From NCBI GenBank assembly GCA_910577955.1, contig CAJTNC010000013.1, positions 19,520 through 83,519 on the forward strand: a DNA stretch of 64,000 nucleotides, read 5' to 3'. This DNA is from an uncultured Lachnospiraceae bacterium (GTDB taxonomy: Bacteria > Bacillota > Clostridia > Lachnospirales > Lachnospiraceae). A program made the position numbers and the translations under genes. Positions 17,222-26,401 of this stretch are shown here, in pieces (within the stretch, counting starts at the first letter, position 1; each line of letters opens with the position of its first letter). A model generated the notes under the pieces. The model did not search any database, was not told the DNA's origin, and saw only the letters and a program-made list of their open reading frames with translations.

Positions 17222-17627
17222 TGAGGTTTATCTGGATGTCATGATGCAGAAAACCAGATACTTATTTCAGTTGATAGCAAGAAATATAGAGACCCCATTT
17301 CGAGGGATTTCTGATTATATGACCTCATCCTATCGCAAATATATGGATATGGGGAACCCATTGTATTTGAACAAAACTCCAAAACAAATACTGGGAAGTA
17401 TCGGTCTGCCGAATCGAACAGATTTGGACATCAGCGAGCAGTATGATGAAATGATTCTGGCATGGATGGCAGATGTATATACCTATTTGCAGTGGAAATA
17501 TAATCTTTCTTCCGAAAAAATGGTGGAAAAGGTAAAGCCGGAGGAACTTTACCGAATGTTTTCGCCGCTGCATGAAACATCTTTGGCGAATGCAGTAGAT
17601 AAGGTAAAAGAGATTTATGAATTGTAG
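17202..17627 (+). CDS. Small partner of DUF3990 protein, candidate antitoxin
   Basis: 141 residues, soluble, mostly helical in appearance, with many Tyr and Met residues. I do not recognise a named domain. It overlaps the DUF3990 gene by 20 bp with its own AGAAGGAAATT site, an arrangement that ties its synthesis to the first gene. DUF3990 genes are often paired with a small DUF3791-type gene; this product is about twice that length, and only a weak resemblance could be argued. An antitoxin or chaperone role is inferred from position alone. Confidence 0.65.
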   Translation: MKQVAYDEVYLDVMMQKTRYLFQLIARNIETPFRGISDYMTSSYRKYMDMGNPLYLNKTPKQILGSIGLPNRTDLDISEQYDEMILAWMADVYTYLQWKYNLSSEKMVEKVKPEELYRMFSPLHETSLANAVDKVKEIYEL

Positions 17628-17781
17628 GGAAACGAGGGGCGCAGGACTCATCGGCTTTTGCATAGGAACAGGGTTTCAATCGTAGGCATGGAAAAAAGTC
17701 ATTAATAATAAAAAAAAGCATAGAACAGCACGAAATTGTCCATACTGGAAATAACTGTGAAAGAAAGAGAGGATTTGTGGT

Positions 17782-18210
17782 ATGGGCATGATCATTGCAA
17801 TTATTTCCGGCGCCCTGATGAGTATTCAGGGCGTTTTTAATACGAAGGTGACGGAGACGACGGGGGTGTGGACGGCCAACGCTTTCGTGCAGTTTACAGC
17901 GCTTTTAGTATGTGTGGGTGCATGGGCCGCGGTGGAGAGAAATTCTTTTATGTCCCTTGCAAAGGTGGAGCCTAAATATATGCTGCTTGGCGGCGTGATG
18001 GGGGCGGCGATCACATGGACCGTGATACAGAGTATGAAGAGTTTAGGACCTGCAAAGGCGGTGTTGTTTATTGTGGTGGCACAGATTTTGGTGGCGTACC
18101 TGATCGAACTGTTCGGGATCTTCGGCGCCCAAAAACAGGATTTTGAAGTAAAAAAACTGATCGGAATGGCGCTTGCCATAGGTGGAATTATTATTTTTAA
18201 ATGGGAATAA
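17782..18210 (+). CDS. DMT-type transporter of the YdcZ (DUF606) family
   Basis: 142 residues forming about five short membrane helices, the size of a half-DMT transporter. The N-terminal 'AIISGALMSIQGVFNT' and the mid-protein 'GPAKAVLFIVVAQILVAYLIE' split into two helices are typical of YdcZ proteins. Such proteins usually work as pairs or dimers; no second copy is adjacent. Substrate unknown. An AGAGAGGA site precedes the ATG, and a promoter for the next operon follows directly. Confidence 0.8.
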   Translation: MGMIIAIISGALMSIQGVFNTKVTETTGVWTANAFVQFTALLVCVGAWAAVERNSFMSLAKVEPKYMLLGGVMGAAITWTVIQSMKSLGPAKAVLFIVVAQILVAYLIELFGIFGAQKQDFEVKKLIGMALAIGGIIIFKWE

Positions 18211-18215
18211 ACTAC

Positions 18216-18244
18216 TTGTCAAAAAACGGGCTTTGGCATACAAT
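18216..18244 (+). promoter_or_regulatory. Promoter of the comEA-comEC-holA operon
   Basis: TTGTCA (18216-18221) and TACAAT (18239-18244) with a 17-bp spacer. It is the only good promoter seen ahead of the seven closely spaced genes that end at holA. Confidence 0.6.
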
Positions 18245-18322
18245 AAATTTATGTTGTCTGTTTTGACGGCATAAGAGGGGCTTCTTTTCCGCACGGAAAG
18301 CGGAATGCGGAAAGGAAAGAGA

Positions 18323-18946
18323 ATGAAATTTGATAAAATAACTATATTTATTGCTGAAAGCCTTCGGAGAGGTTTGTTTTTGGTATGCTTTTCAGCAATG
18401 CTGTCACTTTCGGGCTGCGGCCGGGAAGATACGCTTTTGTCGGAGCTGCGGAGGGAAGAAGATGCGAAGGTTTCCGAGGAGCGATCGGCGGGGGCGGACA
18501 GGGATAGTCAGGAATCCGGGACGGGTGAAAAGATACTGGTTCACGTCTGCGGCGCAGTGAAAAATCCGGGGGTCTACGAATTGTCTGCGGGAAGCCGTTT
18601 TTATGAGGCGGTGGAAGCGGCGGGCGGTTTTAGCGGGGAGGCTGACAAGGATTACCTGAATATGGCGTCTGTCCTCTCCGACGGCAGCAGGCTGGAGATT
18701 CCGACGTTGGATGAGGCGAAGGAGAGGGAATTGCTTTCTTCCGAGCAGGAGGGACTTGTAAATATCAACACGGCGGATGTGGAAAGGCTGTGCGATCTGC
18801 CGGGAGTCGGCGAAGGGCGGGCAAAAGCCATCGTCGAGTATAGGGAAAAGCAGGGCGGATTCCAAAAAAAGGAAGATATTATGCAGGTTTCCGGCATCGG
18901 CGAGAAGATGTATGAGCGGATGGAGGCATATTTGGCGGTGGAGTAA
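18323..18946 (+). CDS. comEA: ComEA-like DNA-binding protein, lipoprotein
   Basis: 207 residues from the ATG at 18323, preceded by GGAAAGGAAAG. An N-terminal hydrophobic segment ends in the lipobox 'LSGC', so the protein is probably lipid-anchored outside the membrane rather than held by a TM helix as in Bacillus. Then a SLBB domain ('VHVCGAVKNPGVYEL', about 75-140) and a C-terminal tandem helix-hairpin-helix region ('LVNINTADVERLCDLPGVGEGRA', about 145-207, split by one turn). ComEA binds incoming double-stranded DNA and hands it to ComEC, encoded four genes downstream. Confidence 0.9.
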   Translation: MKFDKITIFIAESLRRGLFLVCFSAMLSLSGCGREDTLLSELRREEDAKVSEERSAGADRDSQESGTGEKILVHVCGAVKNPGVYELSAGSRFYEAVEAAGGFSGEADKDYLNMASVLSDGSRLEIPTLDEAKERELLSSEQEGLVNINTADVERLCDLPGVGEGRAKAIVEYREKQGGFQKKEDIMQVSGIGEKMYERMEAYLAVE

Positions 18947-18992
18947 GCGCAGTATGGGGAATCACTGCGCAGACAGAAGTGAGAGGTAAAAG

Positions 18993-19682
18993 ATGGCGAA
19001 AAGGGTTTTGGTAGTGGACGACGAGAAGCTGATCGTAAAGGGGATCCGGTTCAGTTTGGAACAGGACGGCATGGAAGTGGACTGTGCCTACGACGGAGAG
19101 GAAGCGTTGGAGAAAGCGAAAAGCAATACATATGATATTATTCTTTTGGATGTGATGCTGCCGAAGTTGACAGGGTTTGAGGTATGCCAGCAGATCAGAG
19201 AATTTTCAAACGTCCCAGTTGTGATGCTGACGGCAAAGGGCGACGATATGGATAAGATTCTGGGACTCGACTACGGTGCGGATGACTACATTACAAAGCC
19301 CTTTAATATTCTGGAAGTGAAGGCAAGGTTAAAGGCTATCATGCGTCGGACTGTACCGAAGGAAAATAAAGAAGATAAAACCGTTATGCTGGAAAGCGGA
19401 GATATGCACTTGAACAGAGAGGACAGGCAGGTATACATCGCCGGAAAAGAGATCAATCTGACTTCAAAAGAATTTGAGGTGTTGGAACTGCTGATGTCCA
19501 ACCCGGGAAAAGTCTACAGCCGCGAAAATCTCTTAAAGAGCGTTTGGGGCGCGGATTATCCGGGGGATGTTCGCACGGTGGATGTTCATGTCAGGAGACT
19601 GCGGGAAAAGATCGAGGGAAACCCCAGCGAGCCTAAGTATGTTCAGACAAAATGGGGAACGGGTTACTATTTTAAAGCGTAA
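18993..19682 (+). CDS. OmpR/PhoB-type response regulator
   Basis: 229 residues. A receiver domain (1-120) has 'VVDDEKL' acidic residues, phospho-acceptor Asp in 'IILLDVMLPKL' and the switch Lys in 'DYITKPFN'. A winged-helix output domain (about 135-228) carries 'LTSKEFEVLELL' and 'TVDVHVRRLREKI'. It is two bases from the partner kinase gene. Targets are not evident; its place between comEA and comEC makes control of that operon a reasonable guess. Confidence 0.95.
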   Translation: MAKRVLVVDDEKLIVKGIRFSLEQDGMEVDCAYDGEEALEKAKSNTYDIILLDVMLPKLTGFEVCQQIREFSNVPVVMLTAKGDDMDKILGLDYGADDYITKPFNILEVKARLKAIMRRTVPKENKEDKTVMLESGDMHLNREDRQVYIAGKEINLTSKEFEVLELLMSNPGKVYSRENLLKSVWGADYPGDVRTVDVHVRRLREKIEGNPSEPKYVQTKWGTGYYFKA

Positions 19683-19684
19683 GA

Positions 19685-21190
19685 ATGGAAAATAAGCCGA
19701 TGCGTTTTCACTGGAAAGATATCAAATCAAAAATCAAGTCCCTGCGAAGCCTGAAAGTAAGGCTGTTCTTGCTGCTTTTACTGGTGGGGCTTATTCCGAG
19801 CTGGTATATGCAGTACGGTATTCTCGAGAACTATGAAAACCGCGCCGTCTCGGTGCGGACGTCGGAAGTGCAGGCACAACTTAAAATCATAGCAAATCAT
19901 CTGCTCATTTACAATTATTTGCGGGATCCGTCTTCCCCGGTTATCAATGCGGAGCTTGAACAGCTTTCCAACTTGTACGGGGGACGGGTGTTGATCATGT
20001 CGGAAAATCTGAAAGTCGTAAAAGACACCTACAGCATCAGCGAGGGAAAGACGATCATCTCAGAGGAGGTCGTAAAATGTTTTCACGGGGAAAGTATGTC
20101 CAATTATGACAGGGATCTGGGCTATATTGAAATGACGATCCCGATCTCGGAGACTGTGGAGACCGGCAAGGCGGGGGAGACGAAGGAAGTGGTGAGAGGT
20201 GCCATGCTGATCAGCATTTCCTGTGACACGATCCAGATGACAATGGAAATTTTGAGAAATAAGGCGAATATCCTGCTGCTCATCATGATGTTGATTATTT
20301 TCGGCGGCGCGCTGCTGTTAGTCAATTTTATGATCAAGCCGCTTGAAAAGGTTACGGTTTCCATCAACGAGGTGGCGGAAGGGTTTTCGGATAAAGCCAT
20401 CAGCGTGCCGGATTACGCGGAGACGGTTCATATCATCGACGCGTTCAATAAGCTGCTCGGCAGGATGAAAATACTGGATGATTCCAGACAGGAATTTGTC
20501 TCAAACGTCTCCCATGAATTGAAGACGCCTATCACATCGATGAAGGTGTTGGCGGATTCGCTGTTAGGGCAGGAGGATGTTCCGGTAGAATTGTACAGAG
20601 AATTTATGGAGGATATCGCGGCGGAGATCGACAGGGAGAACAAGATCATCACAGATCTTTTAGCTCTTGTGAAGGTGGACAAAAAGGTGACGGATATGAA
20701 CGTCACGGAGGTCAATATGAACGACCTGACCGAGGTGATATTAAAACGCCTGCGTCCCATAGCCAGAAAGCGGGATATCGAGCTGATTTTTGAGAGCATC
20801 CGCCCGGTGAAAGCCACTGTGGATGAAGTAAAAATCAGTCTTGTGTTGTCAAATCTTGTGGAAAATGCCGTCAAGTACAATAAGGAGAATGGCTGGGTCA
20901 AGGTTGTTTTGGACGCGGACCATCAGTATTTTACGCTGACAGTCAGCGACTCGGGCGTTGGAATCCCGGAGGAAGCGCTCGATCATATTTACGAGAGGTT
21001 TTACCGGGTGGATAAATCCCATTCCAGAGAGATCGGCGGTACAGGGTTAGGGCTTGCGATCACAAGAAGCGCGGTTTTGATGCACAGAGGTTCCATTCAG
21101 GTGGAGAGTGTGCCGGAAGAGGGAACAAGTTTTATCGTGAAGATACCGCTCACTTATAAGGCGAGCAGTTTTCATAGGGAGGAAGCATGA
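19685..21190 (+). CDS. Membrane sensor histidine kinase
   Basis: 501 residues. TM1 (about 27-45), an extracytoplasmic sensor of about 150 residues, TM2 (about 198-220), HAMP linker, HisKA with 'SNVSHELKTPITSMKVL' and HATPase boxes 'NLVENAVKYN', 'DSGVGIPEEA' and 'GTGLGLAI'. It phosphorylates the preceding regulator. The sensory region shows no recognisable ligand motif. Its last four bases overlap the next gene (ATGA), so the lipoprotein downstream may take part in sensing. Confidence 0.95.
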   Translation: MENKPMRFHWKDIKSKIKSLRSLKVRLFLLLLLVGLIPSWYMQYGILENYENRAVSVRTSEVQAQLKIIANHLLIYNYLRDPSSPVINAELEQLSNLYGGRVLIMSENLKVVKDTYSISEGKTIISEEVVKCFHGESMSNYDRDLGYIEMTIPISETVETGKAGETKEVVRGAMLISISCDTIQMTMEILRNKANILLLIMMLIIFGGALLLVNFMIKPLEKVTVSINEVAEGFSDKAISVPDYAETVHIIDAFNKLLGRMKILDDSRQEFVSNVSHELKTPITSMKVLADSLLGQEDVPVELYREFMEDIAAEIDRENKIITDLLALVKVDKKVTDMNVTEVNMNDLTEVILKRLRPIARKRDIELIFESIRPVKATVDEVKISLVLSNLVENAVKYNKENGWVKVVLDADHQYFTLTVSDSGVGIPEEALDHIYERFYRVDKSHSREIGGTGLGLAITRSAVLMHRGSIQVESVPEEGTSFIVKIPLTYKASSFHREEA

Positions 21191-22113
21191 GGAAGTTGAT
21201 CATGGCCTGCGTGCTGGGCGTTTTGATTATGACAGGTGTGTCAGCCTGTGGGCAAGACAATCAGGAGAGCGGCCAAAGTTATACTGTTTATTTTGTGGAT
21301 AAAGAGGAGACTCATGTGGTTTCTCAGGAGCACGTCACGCAGACAACGCAGAGAGAGGCTTTGCTGCAGGAGCTGATAGAGGCGATGGGGGATACGTCGG
21401 AAAGACCGGAGTATATTTCCTCACTCCACAGTTCTTTTCAGGGGTACACGCTGAACGAGGGGCAGATGAATCTGGATTTCGGCGAAGAATATCTGAGACA
21501 GAATGCGATTTCCGAGGTGTTGTGCAGAGCTGCGGTCGTGAGGACATTGACCCAGATCGAGGGGATCAATACGATTACATTTTCTGTGCAGAATGCGGCT
21601 TTGATCGATGCCGCAGGCATACCTGTGGGAGTTATGACTGCGGACTCATTTATCGACAACGCGGGAACGGAGATCAACGCCTACGCGGAGAGCACGTTTT
21701 CTCTTTATTTTGCCAACGAGACGGGAGACGGTCTTGTGGAGGTAGACAGAGATGTCATTTACAACAGCAATATCTCCATGGAGAGACAGGTCATGGAGGA
21801 GCTGCTCAAAGGACCGAAAAAGAACGGAAATATAGACGACGAGCAGGGGTATCCGACGATCAATCCTACGGTGACGATACTCAGCGTTACGGTAAAAGAC
21901 AGGGTGTGCTATGTCAATCTGAGTAAGGAGTTTTTGACTCCGGTTTACAATGTGACGTCACAGACAGTGTTGTATTCCATTGTAAACTCCCTTGTGGAAC
22001 TCCCGGGGGTCAATAAAGTGCAGATTTCCATTGAGGGCAATACCGATGTCACTTATCGGGACAGTGTCAGCCTGACAACGCAGTTTGAGAGAGATTTGGA
22101 TATGGTAGAATAA
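21187..22113 (+). CDS. GerMN-domain lipoprotein
   Basis: 308 residues. Signal peptide with lipobox 'VSAC' (Cys at about residue 21), then two GerMN repeats (about 55-155 and 180-290). The second is clear from 'NFGEEY'-like and 'YVNLSKEFL' strands followed by 'QTVLYSIVNSLVELPGVNKVQI', split here by a helix turn. GerM proteins act in the cell envelope during sporulation and germination; in two-component operons similar lipoproteins (LpqB type) modulate the kinase. The overlap with the kinase gene favours a sensory role, but this is inference. Confidence 0.85.
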   Translation: MRKLIMACVLGVLIMTGVSACGQDNQESGQSYTVYFVDKEETHVVSQEHVTQTTQREALLQELIEAMGDTSERPEYISSLHSSFQGYTLNEGQMNLDFGEEYLRQNAISEVLCRAAVVRTLTQIEGINTITFSVQNAALIDAAGIPVGVMTADSFIDNAGTEINAYAESTFSLYFANETGDGLVEVDRDVIYNSNISMERQVMEELLKGPKKNGNIDDEQGYPTINPTVTILSVTVKDRVCYVNLSKEFLTPVYNVTSQTVLYSIVNSLVELPGVNKVQISIEGNTDVTYRDSVSLTTQFERDLDMVE

Positions 22114-22143
22114 GTTAAAAACAAACGTGAAAAAGGAGAAATT

Positions 22144-24474
22144 ATGCAGATCAGAAGACCGGTCTGCCTGTTTTCCTGTATTTTTGCACTGTTGGCGGCG
22201 GTCTGTGTATATAAAGGAACATTGCCGGAGGACTCTGTACCGGACGAAGGAGAGCAGGTAGAGTTGACCGGAATAGTCGCTGATAGAGAATACCGTGTCA
22301 TGTACGGCGAAAAAATGTCGGTTTTATATGTCACGGATGTCAAAGATCAAAATGACAGGCAGGTCATGTGTTATATAAAAGATGCGGGGGAGAAAACAGC
22401 GCTCCCGCGCATCGGGGAGACCGTCAGGGTTTCCGGAAAAGTATCATTGTTCCGGGGAGCATCTAACCCCGGAGAGTTCGATCTAAAAGAGTATTATCAG
22501 ATCTTACAGGTATCTTATCGATTAAATCAGACAGAAATTCTGGAACGTTCAGGATCCGGTTATCCACTTAAAGAAAAATTATCTCAAATAAAATATGCCT
22601 GCTGCGGGATGCTTGAGAAGATATATCCGGCAAAAGAAGCCTCCATTTTGAAAGCGATGCTTCTCGGAGAAAAAAACGGTTTGGAGGAGGAGACTAAAGA
22701 GCTATATCAGTTAAACGGTCTGATCCATATTCTGGCGATTTCCGGGCTTCATATCTCCCTTTTGGGGACGGCGGTTTCCGGATTTTTAAAGAAATGCGGT
22801 TTGCCAGTCTGGTTTCGTGCCCCCGCCGCCGTAGGCATTATGTGGTGTTACGGTGTGATGACCGGAATGGGAGTATCCACATGGCGGGCGGTATTTATGT
22901 TTTCCATGCAGCTTGCCGCGGAACTGTTTGGCAGGACTTACGATATGCTGACAGCACTGTCATTTGCGTTGATTTTTATGCTGACGGATCAGCCCCTGTT
23001 AGTAAAACACAGCGGATTTTTGTTATCCTTCGGGGCGGTGGCAGGAATCGGGATCGTGCTTCCGTGGTGGAAAGAGGTGGTTGGTTGTCTGGGGGAAGGC
23101 CTTTCGGCAAAGAAGAGGAAGAGGACAGAGAAGAAAAAGGAAGAAGGAAAGAACAAAGCATCCGTACTTAGGCGGGTGGCCTGTGGATCCGGGAAAGCGC
23201 TTGCAGAGGGACTTTGTCTTGGCAGTGCCATAGCCCTTGCCACGCTGCCGATTTTATTTTACTTTTATTATAAGTATTCTCTGTACTCCCTGATCTTGAA
23301 TTTATATGTGATCCCGCTTATGGGGGTGGTATTTGCCGCAGGCATGATATCTTTGGCAGCAGGATTTTTCCTGACGGAAGCAGGGATCCTTTCGGGTATA
23401 CCGGACAGGCTTATTCTGCAGCTGTATGAAGTTTCCTGCAGGGAGGCGTTAAAATTGCCAAACGCGGTACATATCGGCGGGCGGCCGGAACTTTGGCAGA
23501 TACTTCTGTATTACGGCATTCTGTTCTTTATGATCTTTCGGTATCGATGCGCCGGGGAAGCGGATAATGGGAAAAACAGGAGGGATAAAAGGCGCAGAGA
23601 GCTTCCGGCCATCATGCAGTGGCTTCTTGTGGCAGTCATGCTGTGGGTTTTGTCTCTCAGACCCTCCGGCGGCTTTTCGGTGTCCTTTTTGGATGTTGGG
23701 CAGGGTGACTGCATTGTGATGCGGTACGGAACGGAAAGCTGTTATATGGTGGACGGGGGCTCCACAAGCAGATCGGAGGTAGGGAAATATACGATACTGC
23801 CCTATCTGGAGAGCAGCGGGATAGCAGAGTTAAAAGCGGTTTTTTTGACCCATCCGGACAAAGATCACATCTCCGGCGTCATGGAGTTGATGGAACAGTC
23901 GGAGTATGGAGTCAGGATAAACAGCCTGATCTTGCCGGATGTTTCCGAAGAGATGAAGCGGGGGGAACTGTCAGAACTCAGAGAGAGGGCGGCGGAGTAT
24001 CATATTCCGGTTTACTATATCGGCAGGGGTGACAGACTGTCGGAGGGAGAGCTGAAGATATCCTGTATAGGACCTGAACCCGGAATAATGACTAAAGAAG
24101 TCAATGAAATTTCCACGGTGCTGTATGTGGAATACGGAGAATTCAGGATGCTGCTGACCGGGGACGTCACCGGAGAGCCGGAGAGGGAGCTCCTCTCGGA
24201 ACTCTCGGGGCGGGAGGCTGTCACTGTGTTAAAAGCGGCGCACCACGGTTCCAAATATTCCACGCCTCCGGAACTGTTAGAATTGACCGATCCGGTATAT
24301 GTGATCATTTCCGCCGGAGAAGACAACCGCTACGGCCATCCACATAAAGAACTGATAGAACGGCTTAAAGGACAGGGGTGCCATATTTATCAGACTGCGG
24401 AAAGCGGAGCTGTGACGGTGAAAGTGAGAGACGGAAGGATCGGTGTGGAAGAGTTTTTGGGACGGCGGGAATAG
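22144..24474 (+). CDS. comEC: DNA uptake channel ComEC/Rec2
   Basis: 776 residues. An N-terminal membrane and OB-like region (1-170) is followed by the competence domain with 'NGLIHILAISGLHISLLG' (about 195-212) and many membrane helices to about 515. The C-terminal metallo-beta-lactamase-like domain (about 520-770) has 'LDVGQGDCIVM', 'LTHPDKDHISG' and 'AAHHGSKYS' metal-binding motifs, consistent with nuclease activity on the incoming strand. The gene appears intact. A basic insert (about 315-340, Lys/Glu-rich) lies in a cytoplasmic loop. ComEC with ComEA gives the core of the uptake machine; pilus genes are not in the window. Confidence 0.95.
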   Translation: MQIRRPVCLFSCIFALLAAVCVYKGTLPEDSVPDEGEQVELTGIVADREYRVMYGEKMSVLYVTDVKDQNDRQVMCYIKDAGEKTALPRIGETVRVSGKVSLFRGASNPGEFDLKEYYQILQVSYRLNQTEILERSGSGYPLKEKLSQIKYACCGMLEKIYPAKEASILKAMLLGEKNGLEEETKELYQLNGLIHILAISGLHISLLGTAVSGFLKKCGLPVWFRAPAAVGIMWCYGVMTGMGVSTWRAVFMFSMQLAAELFGRTYDMLTALSFALIFMLTDQPLLVKHSGFLLSFGAVAGIGIVLPWWKEVVGCLGEGLSAKKRKRTEKKKEEGKNKASVLRRVACGSGKALAEGLCLGSAIALATLPILFYFYYKYSLYSLILNLYVIPLMGVVFAAGMISLAAGFFLTEAGILSGIPDRLILQLYEVSCREALKLPNAVHIGGRPELWQILLYYGILFFMIFRYRCAGEADNGKNRRDKRRRELPAIMQWLLVAVMLWVLSLRPSGGFSVSFLDVGQGDCIVMRYGTESCYMVDGGSTSRSEVGKYTILPYLESSGIAELKAVFLTHPDKDHISGVMELMEQSEYGVRINSLILPDVSEEMKRGELSELRERAAEYHIPVYYIGRGDRLSEGELKISCIGPEPGIMTKEVNEISTVLYVEYGEFRMLLTGDVTGEPERELLSELSGREAVTVLKAAHHGSKYSTPPELLELTDPVYVIISAGEDNRYGHPHKELIERLKGQGCHIYQTAESGAVTVKVRDGRIGVEEFLGRRE

Positions 24475-24536
24475 AAGGAAACATTGACATAATGCTGATC
24501 TGTGCGTATGATGGTGAAAGGAAAGGATATTCTGTC

Positions 24537-25532
24537 ATGCAGCGAATCACAGAGGATATTAAAACAGGGCAGTTAAAGCAGATATATTTACTTTACGGCG
24601 ATGAAGGCTATCTGGTCAGACAGTACAGAGACAGACTTTCGGAGGCTATGTTGGGCGGCGGCGATAAGATGAACGTCAACTGCTATGAGGGGAAAGGTGT
24701 GTCGGTGCCGGAGATCATCGACATGGCGGAGACGCTGCCCTTCTTTGCTGACAGACGTGTCATAATACTGGAAAACACGGAGCTGTTTAAATCCGGAGGG
24801 GAAAAACTGGCGGAGTATCTGAAAAGTCCTGCGCAGAGCAGCAGTTTTATCATCTCGGAACGGGAAGTGGATAAGCGAAGCGGTCTCTATAAAACGATTA
24901 AAAAGTATGGCTACGCGGCGGAGTTTGGCAGACAGGATGCAAAAACCCTTCAAAAATGGGTGCTTGGCATTTTGAAAAAGGAGAAAAAGCAGATATCTGC
25001 CCAAACCCTCAGCATGTTTTTGGAGGGCTGCGGGGATGATATGGAAAATATCAGGAAAGAGCTGGAAAAACTGCTCTGCTATACGTTGGACAGAGAGGTC
25101 GTCACGGAAGATGACGTGAAGGAAATCTGTGTGCCGCAGATACAGAATCATATTTTTGATATGATAGAAGCTATCGCCGCAGGGAACAGCGAGAGAGCGC
25201 TACGCCTGTACTACGACCTGCTTGCGCTGAGGGAGCCGCCCATGCGGATACTGGCGCTGATCGGCAGACAGTTCAACATGCTTTTGCAGGTGAAAGAACT
25301 GGCGGAAAAAGGATATCCGCAGGCACTGATCGCGGAGAAAGTCGGTCTGCACGGTTTTGTTGCCGGAAAATATATGAAACAGGCCGCCGGATTTAAGATG
25401 CCCTTTTTAAAACAGGCTCTGGAGGACTGTGTGCAAGCGGATTACGATATCAAGTCAGGAAGGCTGGCCGAGCGGCTCAGCGTGGAGCTTCTGATCGTGA
25501 AATACGGAAGCAGAGGAAAGGAAAGAACATAG
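24537..25532 (+). CDS. holA: DNA polymerase III delta subunit HolA
   Basis: 331 residues from the ATG at 24537, preceded by GAAAGGAAAGGA; a longer frame overlapping comEC from 24378 is unlikely to be translated. HolA is the clamp-loader wrench that opens the beta clamp. Seen: 'IYLLYGDEGYLVRQY' at the N-terminus, 'FFADRRVIILENTELF' and the C-terminal collar region 'LREPPMRILALIGRQFNMLL'. comEC followed by holA is a common order in Firmicutes (comEC-holA-rpsT), though rpsT does not follow here. Confidence 0.93.
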   Translation: MQRITEDIKTGQLKQIYLLYGDEGYLVRQYRDRLSEAMLGGGDKMNVNCYEGKGVSVPEIIDMAETLPFFADRRVIILENTELFKSGGEKLAEYLKSPAQSSSFIISEREVDKRSGLYKTIKKYGYAAEFGRQDAKTLQKWVLGILKKEKKQISAQTLSMFLEGCGDDMENIRKELEKLLCYTLDREVVTEDDVKEICVPQIQNHIFDMIEAIAAGNSERALRLYYDLLALREPPMRILALIGRQFNMLLQVKELAEKGYPQALIAEKVGLHGFVAGKYMKQAAGFKMPFLKQALEDCVQADYDIKSGRLAERLSVELLIVKYGSRGKERT

Positions 25533-25573
25533 ATCTGCAGCGGTTTGGTATATGGCCGGTGCAGGTGATACAC

Positions 25574-25612
25574 AGCAGGGAACTCTCCGAACGGGGACTC
25601 TCTGCTTTTTTT
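25574..25612 (+). terminator. Terminator after holA
   Basis: AGCAGGGA pairs with TCTCTGCT (one G-U) around a partly paired middle, followed by seven T. It closes the comEA-holA operon. Confidence 0.75.
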
Positions 25613-25630
25613 GAACGATAGATAATTTTT

Positions 25631-25662
25631 TTGGACTAAACAGCAGCTTATTCCGTCTAATA
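25631..25662 (+). promoter_or_regulatory. Candidate ECF-type promoter before the sigma gene
   Basis: TTGGAC (25631-25636) and a CGTCTAATA-like -10 (from 25654) lie about 17 bp apart. CGTC is the usual -10 core of ECF sigma promoters, so this may be an autoregulated start, but the -35 lacks the typical AAC. A leader of about 90 nt follows. Confidence 0.35.
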
Positions 25663-25765
25663 AGTATAAAAAGCAGAAGAACCTGCTTACAGGATTTGCA
25701 AATCTGAAGTGAAGTTCCCGGGAATGTAAGGAAGTAAATGGCGGGAAAGGAGAGAGGAAATACGG

Positions 25766-26302
25766 ATGGAACAGTTGGTAAGAAGGGCGAAAAGCCATGA
25801 TAAAGAAGCTTTTGAGGATCTGATGCAGGCACAGGCGCAGAGTATGTATAAGGTGGCGAAAGCGATTCTTAAAAATGATCAGGATGTGTTGGACGCCATG
25901 CAGGAGACGGCGTTGACCTGCTGGGAAAAAATAGGCACGCTGAAGCAGGAACGATATTTTAAAACATGGTTGATCAGGATCCTGATCAATCACTGCAATG
26001 AGATATGCAGACAGAGGAGTCATACCGTGCTGAATGAAGTGATGCCGGAGAAGGGAAGGCTTGAAGAAAGTTTTCTCAACGTGGAGTGGGATGACTTTTT
26101 GAGCGGTCTGGACAGAAAACACCGCACAGTAGTTATATTATATTATGTACAAGGATTTAAAACGAGAGAGATCGCGGAGATACTTAAAGTGAATGAGAGC
26201 ACGGTGCGAAGCCGGCTTGCCGCCGCAAGACAGAAGATGGAGATGTTATATGAAAAAAACGCTCTGGCGGGCAGAAGGTTTAGCGGGAGAAATACAGGGT
26301 GA
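25766..26302 (+). CDS. ECF-type RNA polymerase sigma factor
   Basis: 178 residues. Region 2 (about 15-80; 'QDVLDAMQETALTCWEKI') and region 4 (about 115-170; 'YYVQGFKTREIAEILKVNESTVRSRLAAAR', split by the HTH turn) are both clear and region 3 is absent, so it is an ECF sigma. AAAGGAGAGAGG precedes the ATG. The membrane protein gene 100 bp downstream is probably its anti-sigma factor. The stress or peptide signal is unknown. Confidence 0.92.
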   Translation: MEQLVRRAKSHDKEAFEDLMQAQAQSMYKVAKAILKNDQDVLDAMQETALTCWEKIGTLKQERYFKTWLIRILINHCNEICRQRSHTVLNEVMPEKGRLEESFLNVEWDDFLSGLDRKHRTVVILYYVQGFKTREIAEILKVNESTVRSRLAAARQKMEMLYEKNALAGRRFSGRNTG

Positions 26303-26401
26303 TGAGGACTGAACCGGTGTTGCGGCGGACGTCGGCCGGAAAAAGAAGCGTGTAGGAGTTGCTTAGTATTTGCACGGAAGTGCGGAAATGGAGAATAATG
26401 T

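Noticed and set aside
17628..17781. Gap between the DUF3990 partner and the YdcZ gene.
   Set aside because: I looked for promoter, terminator and remnants and found nothing convincing.
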